A stretch of DNA of 64,000 nucleotides, taken from the NCBI RefSeq assembly GCF_000002235.5, contig NW_022145607.1:34857529-34921528 (forward strand), in the 5' to 3' direction. The DNA is from Strongylocentrotus purpuratus. Lineage: Eukaryota > Echinodermata > Echinoidea > Camarodonta > Strongylocentrotidae. Below the pieces are notes generated by a model that was not told the origin of the DNA, ran no database searches, and saw only the letters and a list, made by a program, of their open reading frames with translations. The position numbers and the translations under genes are program-made. This document shows positions 1 to 11,802 of the stretch, in pieces (position 1 is the first letter of the stretch; each line of letters opens with the position of its first letter).

Positions 1-625
1 AGTCATGAAGTTTGAAAAATGACAAATAAAGTATAATAATATATACAGTGTAAAATTAACTTTTGAGATCTTTTGTAAATTCAATTGTGTGCTATTGTGT
101 GAGGACGGGGGAGGGGGGGGGGGGGGGGAGGGGGAGGGGGGGGGGGCTACTGAGTCGCAATTGATCCTATCCCCATATCTTTCACTAGCTGGAATCTCTC
201 GTTTTGTCCACCCACCATCCATCGCCTTTCAGCACTTCTTCAACATCGGGCTATTGGTCGAGATTGGTGGTGGGGGGGGGGGGGGGGTGTGAGGGGGAGT
301 GGGAGAGGGGGGGGGGGGGGGGTAAGACAGTCCACATAGAACCTAAGGTATCCCTGGATCTATCACTAGCTGGAATCTCTCGTTTTGTCCACCCACCATC
401 CATCACCTTTCAGCACCTCTTCAACATCAGGCTATTGGTAGAAAGGCGAGGGAGGGGGTGTGTGAGGGGGGTATAGTATGTGGGTGTGTGTGGGGGGGGG
501 GGGGGGTGGTACGACAGTCCACATCAAACCTATCCCTGGATCTTTCACTAGCTGGAATCTCTTGTTTTGTCCACCTACCCGTGCCTTTCAGCACTTCTTC
601 AATATCGGGCTGCTGGTAACCTCCC
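1..625. repeat. Tandem 181-182 bp repeat, three units, with poly-G spacers
   Basis: Three diverged copies share the core CACTAGCTGGAATCTC, starting near 183, 364 and 546. Each continues through a TTTTGTCCACC stretch and a CTTTCAGCAC..CTTCAA stretch. Units are separated by runs of G of up to about 20 bases, near 110-150, 271-288, 307-322 and 495-508. The reading frames across it are low-complexity Gly/Glu products of these runs and are not genes. I do not recognise the repeat family. Confidence 0.8.
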
Positions 626-2115
626 AAGCATAACTGGTTTTAATGGGAAAACCACCACCCTCCCTCACTAGTGTGTCACCTCTGTGCTTTTAGCATCTAT
701 TAGACCCATATGTCAATGTACAGGGCTGAAATTACCGTAATGATGGGTATATGACTCCAAGAGATAACAGATTTAAAGGAAGGGTTCACGACCATATATA
801 ACAATGCTTCCTCGCTTGTTGTCAGCATTTTATTGTTCTAGGAGTACCTAAGATCAGAATTGTTTTTCCTGGTAATAAATATGAAATTTTCTAACTCATT
901 GTTGCTTTGTTATTGTTTTTGTTTTGTTTTTAACCGACTACTATTAAAGATAGTAGGCCTACATGTACATTGTATATTATGACAAGAAAATGAAACTTTT
1001 ATGAAGTTCTCTTAGTTATGGAATTTTATAAACACATTTTTACAATTTACATTTTTAATAATGCCAATGCAATAATCTACATAAGTTGCTTTTAGAAGAA
1101 AGTTACAAAGACAAAACAAAATTGTCTGCAATGAACAAACTCCTGCTCATAACCTAAAATTCATGCCAAACACTCTTCCTACCCCCCCCCCCCCCCCCCC
1201 ATTTCAAGATTTTAATTAGAACTTTGCTGGCATTAATTCCTGGGTGTACCCAAAAAGGTCATAAATGTGTGCATGTACATGTGAGCTTCATGAAATAACA
1301 CTAATTATTTCTCCATGCCCCCCAAAAAACAATATTGATTAATTGCAAAATGAAGAAAAATATTAAAAAAAGAACAGAATGTTGGAAGAGGAGAGAATGC
1401 TAACCACGTCATCAAAAGACGCATCTGAGAGATGACATAGAATGAATGGCGTCATCGCGTGAATGAGAATGAGCGGCCTTAGTGCGTCGTTGGACTAATG
1501 AAAATCTCATTATCTATTGATGAATATGATCAATGATTCAAATGACAAGTCTAAAGCAATTATTCAGCCCACGTGAGACAGGAGCTCATCAAAAAGAACG
1601 GCTTTCATCTCATTAATCGGGACGCTGGATCGCATTTAGCGATCCAATGGCATTGAGGTACTACAGAGAAGAACGATGATGACTTTGTTATAACTTTGAT
1701 GCTGACTGAGGATATAAAGACTTGCATGTCTAATAATATATCTGTAAAGCGCTTGGACACATCGTTGATGTATCAAGCGCTATATAAAAGCCAAATATCA
1801 TTATTATCAATTAGTGAAATAAGAATAAAGGAGGTAGGATTATGGATGGCAGGTACCTTTGTCAAAAAGTTGGATGCCCCCTATACCCTGCCATTGTAAA
1901 ATCCATTGAGGATTTGAGACAATTATCCAAGAAATAGTAAAACATAGTGATGTTAACCTCCACTGAAAGTGCCTGTGGGGTTTTTCACAATAACCTACAG
2001 AACAATTATTATTCTAGCTCAATTACAAAATTTACACATCCAGAACTGAGCTAAAGAGATGTCTTTTCATCTGGAACCTGCAGCTCATTCAAATGACAAT
2101 CTTGGAAAAGCCGAT
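626..2115. other. Non-coding stretch; no gene seen
   Basis: No credible coding region. It holds a poly-C run near 1183-1200, a LINE/SINE-like tail at 1741-1812 and a compositionally complex block at about 1385-1690. That block has several TGACATC/GTCATC-like motifs and CACGTG near 1571, and could be regulatory. No function can be assigned from sequence alone. Confidence 0.5.
1741..1812 (+). repeat. CR1/L2-like LINE or tRNA-SINE 3' tail fragment
   Basis: The sequence runs TGTAAAGCGCTTGGACAC, then AAGCGCTATATAAA, and ends in an ATTATTATC-type tail. This GCGCTATATAAA plus ATT-rich end is typical of the 3' termini of CR1/L2-group LINEs and SINEs that borrow them. Only the tail is recognisable; the body is absent or too diverged. 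Confidence 0.5.
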
Positions 2116-2365
2116 CATGTCTGTTGGAGCCAGGGAGATGATAACTCAAATACAATTGACTTTACATAAGTTGAATCTGTTGGGACCACCAAAATAGTTC
2201 TACTTATGCAAAATTTGACTTTGGAAGTGTAGTTATTACATATTTTGCATAGTTTGGTCCAAAAATTGATACGACTTGTGAGATTTGTGAGTTATGCAGA
2301 GTTAGCTGTACTTTAATTGTGAACATAGAGTTACTGCCTTTCTGGCTCTGTACAGACAATATCTG
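2116..2365. repeat. Dispersed hairpin family, copy 1 (arms separated by about 175 bp)
   Basis: The left arm near 2118-2149 has TGTCTGTTGGAGCCAG followed by AACTCA. The right arm near 2327-2360 has GAGTTACTGCCTTTCTGGCTC followed by ACAGACAAT. In better copies the arms are 15-30 bp apart, so this copy seems to have gained an internal insertion. It is the most diverged member listed. Confidence 0.45.
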
Positions 2366-2505
2366 GACTAGAAATGCTGTATCAGAATTTTATTCTTATT
2401 AGGTGCGACTTCATCAGCTCGAGCTTCGACCTCGAAACTTGAAACTCGAAGTTGAGAAATTAGCTCGAGATATTTTGCTCAGCGTTAGCGCATATTGCGA
2501 ATCGT

Positions 2506-2700
2506 CGGTCTGCTGAAGAAGCACAGGACAAAAAGCTGGATATTTGTGAAATAGTGGGATACTTTGCAAACTATCCCAAGATATCTTGGGATGACAATCC
2601 CGACCAAATATCCCGCTAATTGCTACTTCGGTCTGATGAAGACGCAAATTAGCTGGATAGTTTGCGATCGGGATAGTTGAAATAGCAGGATATTTGGCAA
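2506..2700. repeat. Imperfect foldback around palindrome CCCAAGATATCTTGGG
   Basis: A 16-bp perfect palindrome lies at about 2575-2590, centred in longer imperfect arms: AGCTGGATATTTG on the left and CAAATATCCCGCT on the right. Two related half-units starting GTCTGCTGAAGAAG and GTCTGATGAAGACG lie at about 2506 and 2631. It is probably a decayed palindromic transposon. The family is not recognised. Confidence 0.45.
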
Positions 2701-2709
2701 TCTCTAGAT

Positions 2710-5470
2710 AGTGAAGACAGGCCTATTGATACATATCAGTCTGTAAATGAATGGTAATAACCACAAAACATGGCTATTGTCTGCTTGGAATCGGAGGGGC
2801 AGGGACCCACATATGATAGAGAGAGTTGACACCATTCTGGTTCTCATCGGGCGATAATGTGCGACTTGAAAAGAGCAGTATGTGTACATCACGTTCCTGC
2901 AATTGTCTGCCATGTGACTTGAGGGGGAGGGGCTGTCCCAATGAATTCCTTTGACTTTCTTATATACATGATTGTGGGCGGATAAATGATATCGACTCTT
3001 AAGTTGCCATGGTGATTTTTCTTGAGGATTGAAAGAAAGAGGGCGAGCAAAGCAAAAAGGCCATGAGGCTTTTATATTGTGCTCTCTAGAAATCAAGATT
3101 CTTACCGACCTATGTATTCATCAATGTTACAGATTAAAACGCTACGGGATATGAAAAATTTATAATCAGTGATAAGGAGCATTAAAAAGAAACCAACATT
3201 CTGTTGCCTTTTATAATGAATGATTATGCCTGCTGGTAGGCTTTAGGATATGATTTGAATTTAATAAAGGAAAAGAGTCGAATCCAATTAGTTGCTGGTC
3301 TTACTTTGCCTGTTATATAGACCTGAGGGCCGTGATGGAAAACATTGTAGGCCTTGGTGTAGCAGTGGAAAACATGACAAGTAAATTCTAAAATACAAGC
3401 TCCACACACAAAGGAGATGAAACAATGCTCCTACTCGATCAGCATTGCCTTCAACAGCCTTCTGTCAAAAACAGATATGAAAAGCTTTATGACACGAGAC
3501 AGATGACAGAACAGTAGTTGGGTCAAAGGTGAAAGGTCATGACCCCCAGATTCCATGACATACACTCAAGGGATACCAGGTCCTGTTGCAATGCTTATTT
3601 TGGGACTTGCCTGGTGATGAAAAGAGCGTGAAATTCCTGTCTAAATTTGTGGATGTTTCATACAACTTGAAGCGTACTGTGCACGTACCAGGAGATGCAA
3701 TTTGGAAAGTTCTTGACAAAACATTAAGTGTAAATCAAGCAGCAATGAACATTGTTTTGTTTTACTGAAAACTTGTGCTATTGTGGCTGATAAAGTGAGA
3801 GTTGCAAAAAAGACTGAGTAAAATGTCATCATTACTTTTCTTATATGACTAAGGGGCGGGAGAGAAGTTATAATAAGAAATGGAAATACGAAGCTTAGTG
3901 TGTATAAAAACAAGCAACAGTTGATTTAAAAAAAAAAAAAAAAAAAATGAGGCACTTTTAAAAAATGTCAGTGGGGCTCTCTTTGCATGAAAAAGACTTC
4001 CTCTAAGAAAGAAAATTTGGGGGCTATGCAGATGACATACAAGGGAAGGGGGCAAAAACTGCCCCTAGCCCAATAGAGTTTGACCACTGCAATCACATAA
4101 AGCTAAACTCTGTTCATTCAGAAAGAAAGAAATGAGAAAAAAAGAAATAAGACATGAAAATAGATAGCATTACATCCGATCGAACGATGAAACAAACGAG
4201 GGAAAACCAACATCCTCTTTCTCTAGCTATCGTTGCTATCGAAAGTGCTGAAGCCAAGAGCGCGGAAAGGACGACAGTGCCCGACACGAGATGGGACAAG
4301 TGGGTCTAAGAGGAGGCACGGAGAGAGCTATCACAAGACCCTCTCCAGCCGGCCACTTTGGAGGCTCACTTTCAGGTCTTTTACACCGTGTCCGCTGCAT
4401 CCAATGGATCCACGCGACAGCGTTGGAAAGAAACCCATCGCCTCGTTTATTTTCCGATCACGTTTTTGGCCCCCCTTTTCTCGCCAGTTGATGGCGTTTT
4501 TCAAGGATTCTCCAAGGAGCTGCCTCTCGGACGGGTCGTTGACTTGAACCGCTGCGACAAGGGGTCTGGGGAGGGGTGTGGGGTGGGGGAGGAAAGACTG
4601 ACGTTAGGTCCTTCTGTCGCTACCAAACCTTGGCCATTCATGAGTGATATAATGTCACAGAGCTCAAAACAAAGAGCAAGTGCAGTATATAACATCAGGT
4701 AAGAGTAAAAAAGGGCACTATCTCATATTGTTAATTTCTAATATAGCCCGCAAGTTTAAAAACAAATGTGTCTGTACACACGCGAGTACAAGTACAGACA
4801 GATGCCACAAAGATGCAAACTGAATTTTTTGTATTGAATTTGGGATTAGGTTGACGCAAAACTCTTAATTTCTTAAAAATCTGCAGCTATGATAAAACGT
4901 TAAAAATCGCTGGTTTAACCCAATGCCTTAAATTAAATTAAATCCATGAAAGAGAGACAATTCAGAAATCAGCATTACACAAAACTATCATCAGTAGAAG
5001 TTTGCTAACAAACCATTGAAAAGTATGTACTGCACTTAGCATGCATTTCAATGGGATGTCGGTGAAACGATGCCCTAGTTAACACAGACGGTATTTTGAT
5101 CTTGTAAAGGCATAAATAACTATTCAATGGACTTCAACCTAACTTATGACATTATACTGACTGTTCAATATCAACCAAGTGGATTACACCATAAATCATC
5201 ACTTAATAACTTGCAATAAATTCAACAATATGGTACAGTAAATATTCAGTATCTCGAAAATATTTCAACCATATGGATTACACTTCAAGCCTAACATACA
5301 CAGTATTTGAATTGCATTTCATCAGTTCTTTTGCTCCCATGTATTCGGAACATATCAACTATACATGAATTTATTTAGAATGTACAGAATTTACAACAAT
5401 ATATGTTTGAAAGTAGATTTCAGTGGGTTCTTTTTTAGTACGACGACTTCAAATGATGCATTTGATGTAT
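2710..5470. other. Non-coding stretch; no gene recognised
   Basis: Short open frames occur on both strands, the largest being 130 codons on the minus strand at 2704-3096 and overlapping frames at 4233-4702. None shows a recognisable domain or clear splice structure. There is a poly-A tract at about 3930-3947. The 4230-4640 part is more GC-rich and complex than its surroundings and could be an unrecognised exon or a regulatory element. Confidence 0.45.
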
Positions 5471-5477
5471 TTTATCA

Positions 5478-5639
5478 CAGGAAGGGAAAAAAATAAATGG
5501 GGGCTCCCGGGCAAATTTGCCTGAAATGCCTAAAAGAGCCCCCCCCCCCCCCATTTTTTTTGGTGCATAGAGTTCAATGCAAAATTAATTAAAGAGCTTG
5601 AAAAGTAGCCCCCGAAATTGTTAAAAATATTTTCCCCTG
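5478..5639 (+). mobile_element. hAT-like MITE, copy 1
   Basis: About 162 bp. It starts CAGGAAGGGAAAAAAATAAA followed by a GGGGGCTC block, has an interior GAGTTCAATGCAAAA motif, and ends AGTAGCCCCCGAAATT then TTTTCCCCTG. The same order of blocks occurs at 28383-28565 and 32247-32413. Flanking ATTTTATC and ATTTTATT look like an 8-bp target duplication with one change. A poly-C run sits inside. It has no coding capacity. Confidence 0.7.
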
Positions 5640-6273
5640 ATTTTATTCACAGGGAGACTGGATTGAAAGTTTAACTAAGGTCTTCATGCATGGGCTTCTA
5701 CATAAATGTCAAAATTTCACCTTTTTCCTGGGGAGGGGGAGGCAGGGGGCAGAGTAAAAATTTGAGGGCCCCTTGTGCAACGGACCCCTGTTAGCACCAA
5801 GTCTAGTTGAACCGGTCAGGTCAGGGTTGCCAACCAAGCGTGTATAGGATGTTGAGTTATGGGACAGGCATGCTAAGAATGTAGCATGAATTATATACCT
5901 ATCCTATTCATCCCCAGCCCCGGCCATAGCTCTAGTCTAACCATCCTTTCACATGGAGCAAAACAATCGTACATTAGGGTCCATTTACACTATAGTCCAA
6001 ACGTGATAATTGTTTTTTTCTTTATATAATATTGCAATATTACATACTTTGCAATCTTATGGCATGCCATGATTATTTAAGACGATAAGAAATATACCTA
6101 TTTTGGCATACAGGACAGTAAAACCACTGAACAGTGAAATTTGCTTAGTTTTGGAGGTTCGCACAAAAAATGGCACAATATGACTTGACCGTAATGTACG
6201 GGCCTTAAAAAATCACACTGCTGCAAAATAAAATGTGGAGCATTTGTCGTCCTAGCTTCTATTCATCCTCTCT

Positions 6274-6560
6274 AGAGTGGTGAAGTGTGACATCATCAAA
6301 AATTTATTTTTAGAATTTCTCAATTTTTTCTTCATAACAAATATGTTAAGTATTGTCTGAGATATGACCATCTGAATAAATATATGTCCTATGGGAACTC
6401 AGTGTTATATTCTCTGGCTCCTAATGGTTAACAATACTTAACATATTTAATTGGTTTTCGACATTTGGACATTATTTTTTTATGCTCTTTCGGAAAATGA
6501 AGAAAAAATTGAGAAATTCTAAAAATAGATTTTTATGACGTCACAGCTTCTGTACTCTCA
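6274..6560. mobile_element. Palindromic MITE-like element
   Basis: Long inverted arms: left about 6287-6335 (GTGACATCATC, then TTTAGAATTTCTCAATTTTT) and right about 6497-6544 (AAAAATTGAGAAATTCTAAA, ending GACGTCAC). A second nested pair contains ATATGTTAAGTATTGT at about 6343-6357 and its complement ACAATACTTAACATAT at about 6431-6446. It is non-coding and its superfamily was not identified. Confidence 0.65.
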
Positions 6561-6857
6561 TGCCAGTCAGTGACAGGTAGAATGGATTTTACTTTCTCTC
6601 ACTTCTCTCCATAACAAGTATCTTTATATATGCTAATCATTTATATTTTCCTACTGAGTGAAAAGGTAGACAAAGGCAGACCAAGTGAGAAAGACGAGCA
6701 GGTAGAAATATATTCAGCAAGAGATCAAGAGAATGTGATACAAAGGCATCTAGTGAAAACGATGGACACGGATATACATACAGATCAAGGTAAAGACACT
6801 AGACAGACAGAAATACAAAGATACGGTGATAGCAAAATGGGAAGATAGAGAAGAAGA

Positions 6858-7017
6858 GGCAGAGAGAGAGAGAGAGAGAGATAAAGATAAAGAAAAAAGA
6901 GACAGAGACAGCAAAAGAAAGATAAGAGAGAGAAACAGAGAGAGGTAAGAGAAGATGGAGGGAGAGAATTATAGATAGCAAGAGAGAGAGAGAGAGAAAG
7001 GAAGAGAGAGAGAGAGA

Positions 7018-7050
<33 letters not shown>
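6858..7050. repeat. (GA)n purine microsatellite
   Basis: Interrupted GA/GAA repeats over about 190 bp. The Ser/Leu-rich frames on the minus strand here are artefacts of the repeat. Confidence 0.85.
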
Positions 7051-7054
<4 letters not shown>

Positions 7055-7059
7055 GTGAC

Positions 7060-9285
7060 CCTGAGTAACCCTCACTCTCACCGAGGACTTGTTTCTTGAT
7101 GAGAGGTCATAGGCCTATCGTCTTTGAGTCTGTCTGTACCCCAGACTTCTGGGGCGCCTTCAGCTTCGTGCCAGCACTGTACTGTCGATCGTGTCTCAAG
7201 CTGAAGAGAGCCAACCCCCAGCCCCCTTTCACACTGATGATTCCCTATATTCAGCAAAAAGACCCTTTCCGCTCAAAGAAAAACATTTTATGAAATGATG
7301 ACTCTATAGTATATATTCTCACAACAGATAGTATAGAAGCAGTTAAGGGATTCAAGCTTGCTTTGTGTGTTCATTTCCTCCTCATTAAGTCGAAAACATT
7401 CCATCCCTCAGATAGGATGTTAAATAGAGACCCAATATGTAGGAAAGTCACCACCTAAGCCTATTTAGAACCCACTACACTCTTATGAATCGATCCCCTA
7501 CAGGGAGTACTCAACAGGTTAAACCTTAAGTAGGGAAAACCCCAGTGTAGTAGTAGTAGTAGGAGACCTGTACATTGTAAATCCCAGTTAGTCAAAGGGA
7601 AAAGAGAGACCCGAGGGTCATAGCAATAAAAAAAAATTCTTTCACTCCAAAGCACAAGTGATGCCAAATGAATGATATCAATCGTAATTAATATCAATAA
7701 TATTACTTGGATAGAGAAAGATTAGTTTATAAATTGTTCACAATCTTATTCCTTTTTGCTGGCTTCCACCTGCTCTCTCTACCTCATTCAATCAATACTG
7801 TTAAGATGCAGATAAAAACATGGCGCCAAGATACCGCAGACTAACAAACTTATTCCATTATCAACCACAACCAAAAACTCATGAAATACCAAAGCGTCAT
7901 TCAGAGTAATTAATGCATTATCTGCTATTAATTACTTCTACCACAAAACCGAGATGATGTTTAATAACCTTATAAATGAACATACTGGTATCTATCATGA
8001 GATGATCATTTCCGATGCTAGGAAAACAGAAATCTCTCTCTCTCTCTCTCTCTCTCTTCATATTGCATTTAAATGTGATATCAAGTAATCTGTGATGCCA
8101 TTTCTGCACAGTATTTTTGTACACAGCAAATGGGAGGGTTGTGCATACATACGTCACAATCCTCGGACCAAATTGTCAATTTGAAATTCACCTAAGATTT
8201 AGTGATTTCATACTTCAAACATTCCTAACTCTCTAATTATTGGCCCGATTCATATGAAACTTTTGCCATTTTGTTTCTTTTATTTTCAGCTTGCATGCGA
8301 ATGATCTCATTACAAAGGTTGCTTTGCCCTTTAAGCTTCAGACAATGTGACTTGAACATGATACGAGAGACAGGATAGCTCCTCCAAATGTCACTTGAAA
8401 TATCATACCCCCGGAATCACGACTTTTGATCTTCCCGGAGTCTGGAAGTCACAGACTAACATCCTCAAGTGCTAATGTCTCGAGGCTGCCTGGCATTTAA
8501 GACTGAAACAGGATCTCCGCCCGGCCGGGAGAGGGATGGGCCCCCCAGTATGGCCCCCGCTAGGGTGCTAGACTGGATGAATGATTTTGACTTCTAATTC
8601 ATGACTGAACGAAATACAGATGCCAATGAACTTGTAGCCTGACTTCAAGGCTAGGACAGTTATTTGTTCTCCTGTTACGGGTTGGATCTGGATCTACAAC
8701 CTCATCAGAAAATTTCAAGTCCAAGTTAAAATCCTTCTGTTTTAGCATACTGACACAAGAATATCTAGGCCTTCACACTCACGCCTTGAGGCTAGGCTAA
8801 AGAACTAGTAATACTAGCCTATCTTATATGCTCTAACATTCAACAAACTGCCATTAAACACAAATTGCGGGCTACTAATGCCCTAGAAATGTCAAAAGTT
8901 CAAGTGAGAGACATTACTGCTTGAATCACAGAGCTAAAACCTAAAAGACACTGACTTTAACTGATACAACGCAATATAGACGGTAAAACAAATACAAATA
9001 ATAATGCTATCTTCCAAGAAAACTCTTCAAGCCATTTAGTCCGAAAACACAGATAAAGATGAATATTAAGTATAAAACTAAATAGTAATTACCTAAATTG
9101 GCTTCTATTCAAAGATAACAATTGAAATCTGGCCAAAATTGAACTCAGCAGATAAGGTAAATTTACATTATATGATATTCATGTACAAATATACGTTAAC
9201 ATCTACCAAATCAAGGCCCCGTCTTATATAAAGAGTTGCGATTGTTGCAAACTAGAATTTTCCACAGAGATAAACAGTTAAGTTA
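7060..9285. other. Non-coding stretch; no gene seen
   Basis: No credible coding region. It contains a short (TC)n at about 8034-8058 and a (TAG)n near 7548-7561. A single arm of the repeat ending GTCTTATATAAAGAGTTG lies at about 9214-9249; the paired version is at 49314-49512. The 8360-8560 part is more complex and might be regulatory. Confidence 0.45.
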
Positions 9286-9289
9286 TGAA

Positions 9290-9520
9290 GGCAGACTACA
9301 TCTTGTCTAAAAGCACAGACTTTAATTTCACAATTTAACATAATTCATGAAGCTTTGAGCAGAGCCTAGCTCTGTTAGCCTCTAGCTGTGTCAAATATGA
9401 AGCCGCTAATGTACAGAGCCTAGGCATTGTGCCGTCAGCGTAGTCTTACAGGGCAGACACTGTTACGCACAGCATCGATAAAGGTTCGTGCCTGCAATCA
9501 AGGCTACATCGGCCAATGAC
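9290..9520 (+). repeat. Unclassified dispersed repeat, copy 1
   Basis: Shares an ordered set of motifs with 20735-20945 and 25512-25750: a cagact...ATTTCAC segment, TTGAGCAGAGCCTAGCTCT, a GCTGTGTCAAATATGA segment, CATAGTCT-type and GTTACGC segments, and a final AAAGGTT/AAGGGTTT segment. The copies are clearly homologous but diverged. There is no coding capacity and no obvious terminal inverted repeat. Confidence 0.6.
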
Positions 9521-9524
9521 CAGA

Positions 9525-11280
9525 GTAGTGTTTACATTGGAAAGTGCACAGCATACATATGAATACTTAGCAATGAGGAGAGGAGTCTATGTGCTTTCAA
9601 CTTTATTTATACAAGAAAAGTGAAATTACAATGTCTGACTTCACAATATACATGTAGTGAAGTAAAATAGGAAATTCATCTAAGCTTTATCGGTTTCTTC
9701 TTTTGAACAAATTTTGTCGCAAATCATTTCCAACGACTTGAGATCTCCAACATATGTTATAGTAATAAATTTTGGTGAAACTTTGTAAAGATGTCCCAGT
9801 GCACCATTTCCACTCCTGTATTCTGTTCTGTAATGTGCATAAAGACATGCAGTTATACCTATGTTATACAAAACGTTTAATTATTATTATTATTATGTGT
9901 CCAAACCTGGGTACCTGTCATTGCACAACGTTACACAACGAATTTGCAGTGTATGTTTACAAGATTCCAATTAAATTTTACTTTTGCAGGACAAAACTCT
10001 GAGTTAATGGCAAGTTAATGGTGGGGGAACTCAAGAAACACACCTGACACCTTCATCTCTTCGAGGAAGAAAATCGCATCAAAATAATGAGGTTCATTTA
10101 TACCCAAGTCATAACACCAAACTGACAAGAAAACTAATAAATGATCGTCAAAAATCTAGGCCATTCGATCCTTCTTATTTTAATTTGTAGGTCATGCTAT
10201 TTTCTTTTATTAAATCTGTAGAAGCTGGCAGTTTAGTATTAGTCTAGTACGTGTAAATGAGATAACTCATAAATTCATAGTAACAAAATTAACTAAAATC
10301 CATTTTTTTTTTCCTTACTGCTCTGAGATATATTTCCAGAAACATTTACATTTCATTGAGAAAATCATGGAAAAACACAGGCAACTCATTTAAACTTTCA
10401 GAGACCCTAATAAGTAAGTTCTAATAACTTTTTTTCAGGAAACAAAGATTACATTAGAACATCCGTAGCAGGAAGTATAGCAGCTGGCTAGTAGCAGACG
10501 AAACTGGATATTGAACTCAAATCTGACTCAATTGTTCTTTGCAGGTCAACAAACTAATTATTATCCTACCAATGCAGACAGGGGAGAGATCTATATAAGC
10601 TTCAAATCTTTCCCAAATTAAAATATGATCAATTAATATTTTTATTTAAAGACAAATCAAACAATATTGTAACTTTTTAAAAGAGAGAAACAAATGCATT
10701 CATCTTGCAGTATACTTGACATTTTAAAGTGAAAATTAAAGTGGGTCAATTGTCCATGTGCATCTCTTTTGAAACATGTGAAGAGCCTAATACATGTAGG
10801 AATGCTTGAAAGCTAATATTGAAGAAAAGATAGTCGAAAGAAGATTATTTTTTACCGAGATTGATTTTACAAAAGAATGACAGAGAATAGCTAGGATTAC
10901 GGACATGATTTCCTCAATCATGTGTATTTTACACAAATATTATCACATGACTACCAGTCATACCAGCTCTCTTTTTATAACGATCGGCGGCTTATATAAA
11001 TGGTGTAAATCACAGAACAGGCAATCGGGTAAGGCTTATCTGATAGATTCCACTTTCTCACTGATTTGCTGACTGGATTCAATTGACCACAACAATAGAT
11101 TGCATATTTTCCCAATGAGTAATATTGGTGTTTTGTTTGTAGAATAGGTCAATGTCTTGTTCAAGGCTAGAAAGCCTGTAAGAGGCATTGTGATAAAAGA
11201 TCTGTTTGGGTTTGGTTCTACGAATCCAACAAAGAGAATTTTTGGCCTAAAGTCAAAAACAGAAACGAAACAGAGTGAGA
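9525..11280. other. AT-rich non-coding stretch
   Basis: No gene is recognised. It contains a short (ATT)n at about 9881-9895 and small frames with no domain. Confidence 0.45.
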
Positions 11281-11283
11281 GAG

Positions 11284-11284
<1 letters not shown>

Positions 11285-11316
<32 letters not shown>

Positions 11317-11331
11317 AAGAGAAAGAGAGAA
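11285..11331. repeat. (TA)n followed by (GA)n microsatellite
   Basis: A short alternating TATATA run passes directly into GAGAGA/GAAAGA. Confidence 0.8.
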
Positions 11332-11802
11332 CCCTCCAAAATATTTATATTTGAATTGATTAAAATCAAAGGAATTACTTCCAAATGTGCTAACCTCTTT
11401 CACTTTTTCATAAAAACAACAAACATCAAACAGTATAGCTGGGACTGCACGGTGACACTGCAGTCCTTTCCAGGTATTTTCAAAACAAGGCACTGGGGTG
11501 AATGAACTAGGGGGCACGCGCCTGTACCCCCTCCCGAGTTCTGGATTCCACACCGCCAGCGTGCGCATAACTCCCGTTTCGCTCTTAGCATACTTCATGA
11601 TGTAAAGACGAACACCTTGAATAATAATCATTAGTGGGTCAAATAATTTCCAATTGAAAGCTGATTTACCAGGAAATCTTCAGGGCCTACAGTTATTTGA
11701 GGACTCCTACTTCCTTTCCTACCAGCAGATGCCTTTGCAGTATCCAAGAAAATAACTGCAAAACATCCATAAAAAGACTTTCTCCCTAAGTTGCTTACTT
11801 GC

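Noticed and set aside
4233..4702. Possible exon: overlapping frames of 61-114 codons in GC-richer DNA
   Set aside because: Open in several frames on both strands, with no recognisable domain and no convincing splice structure.
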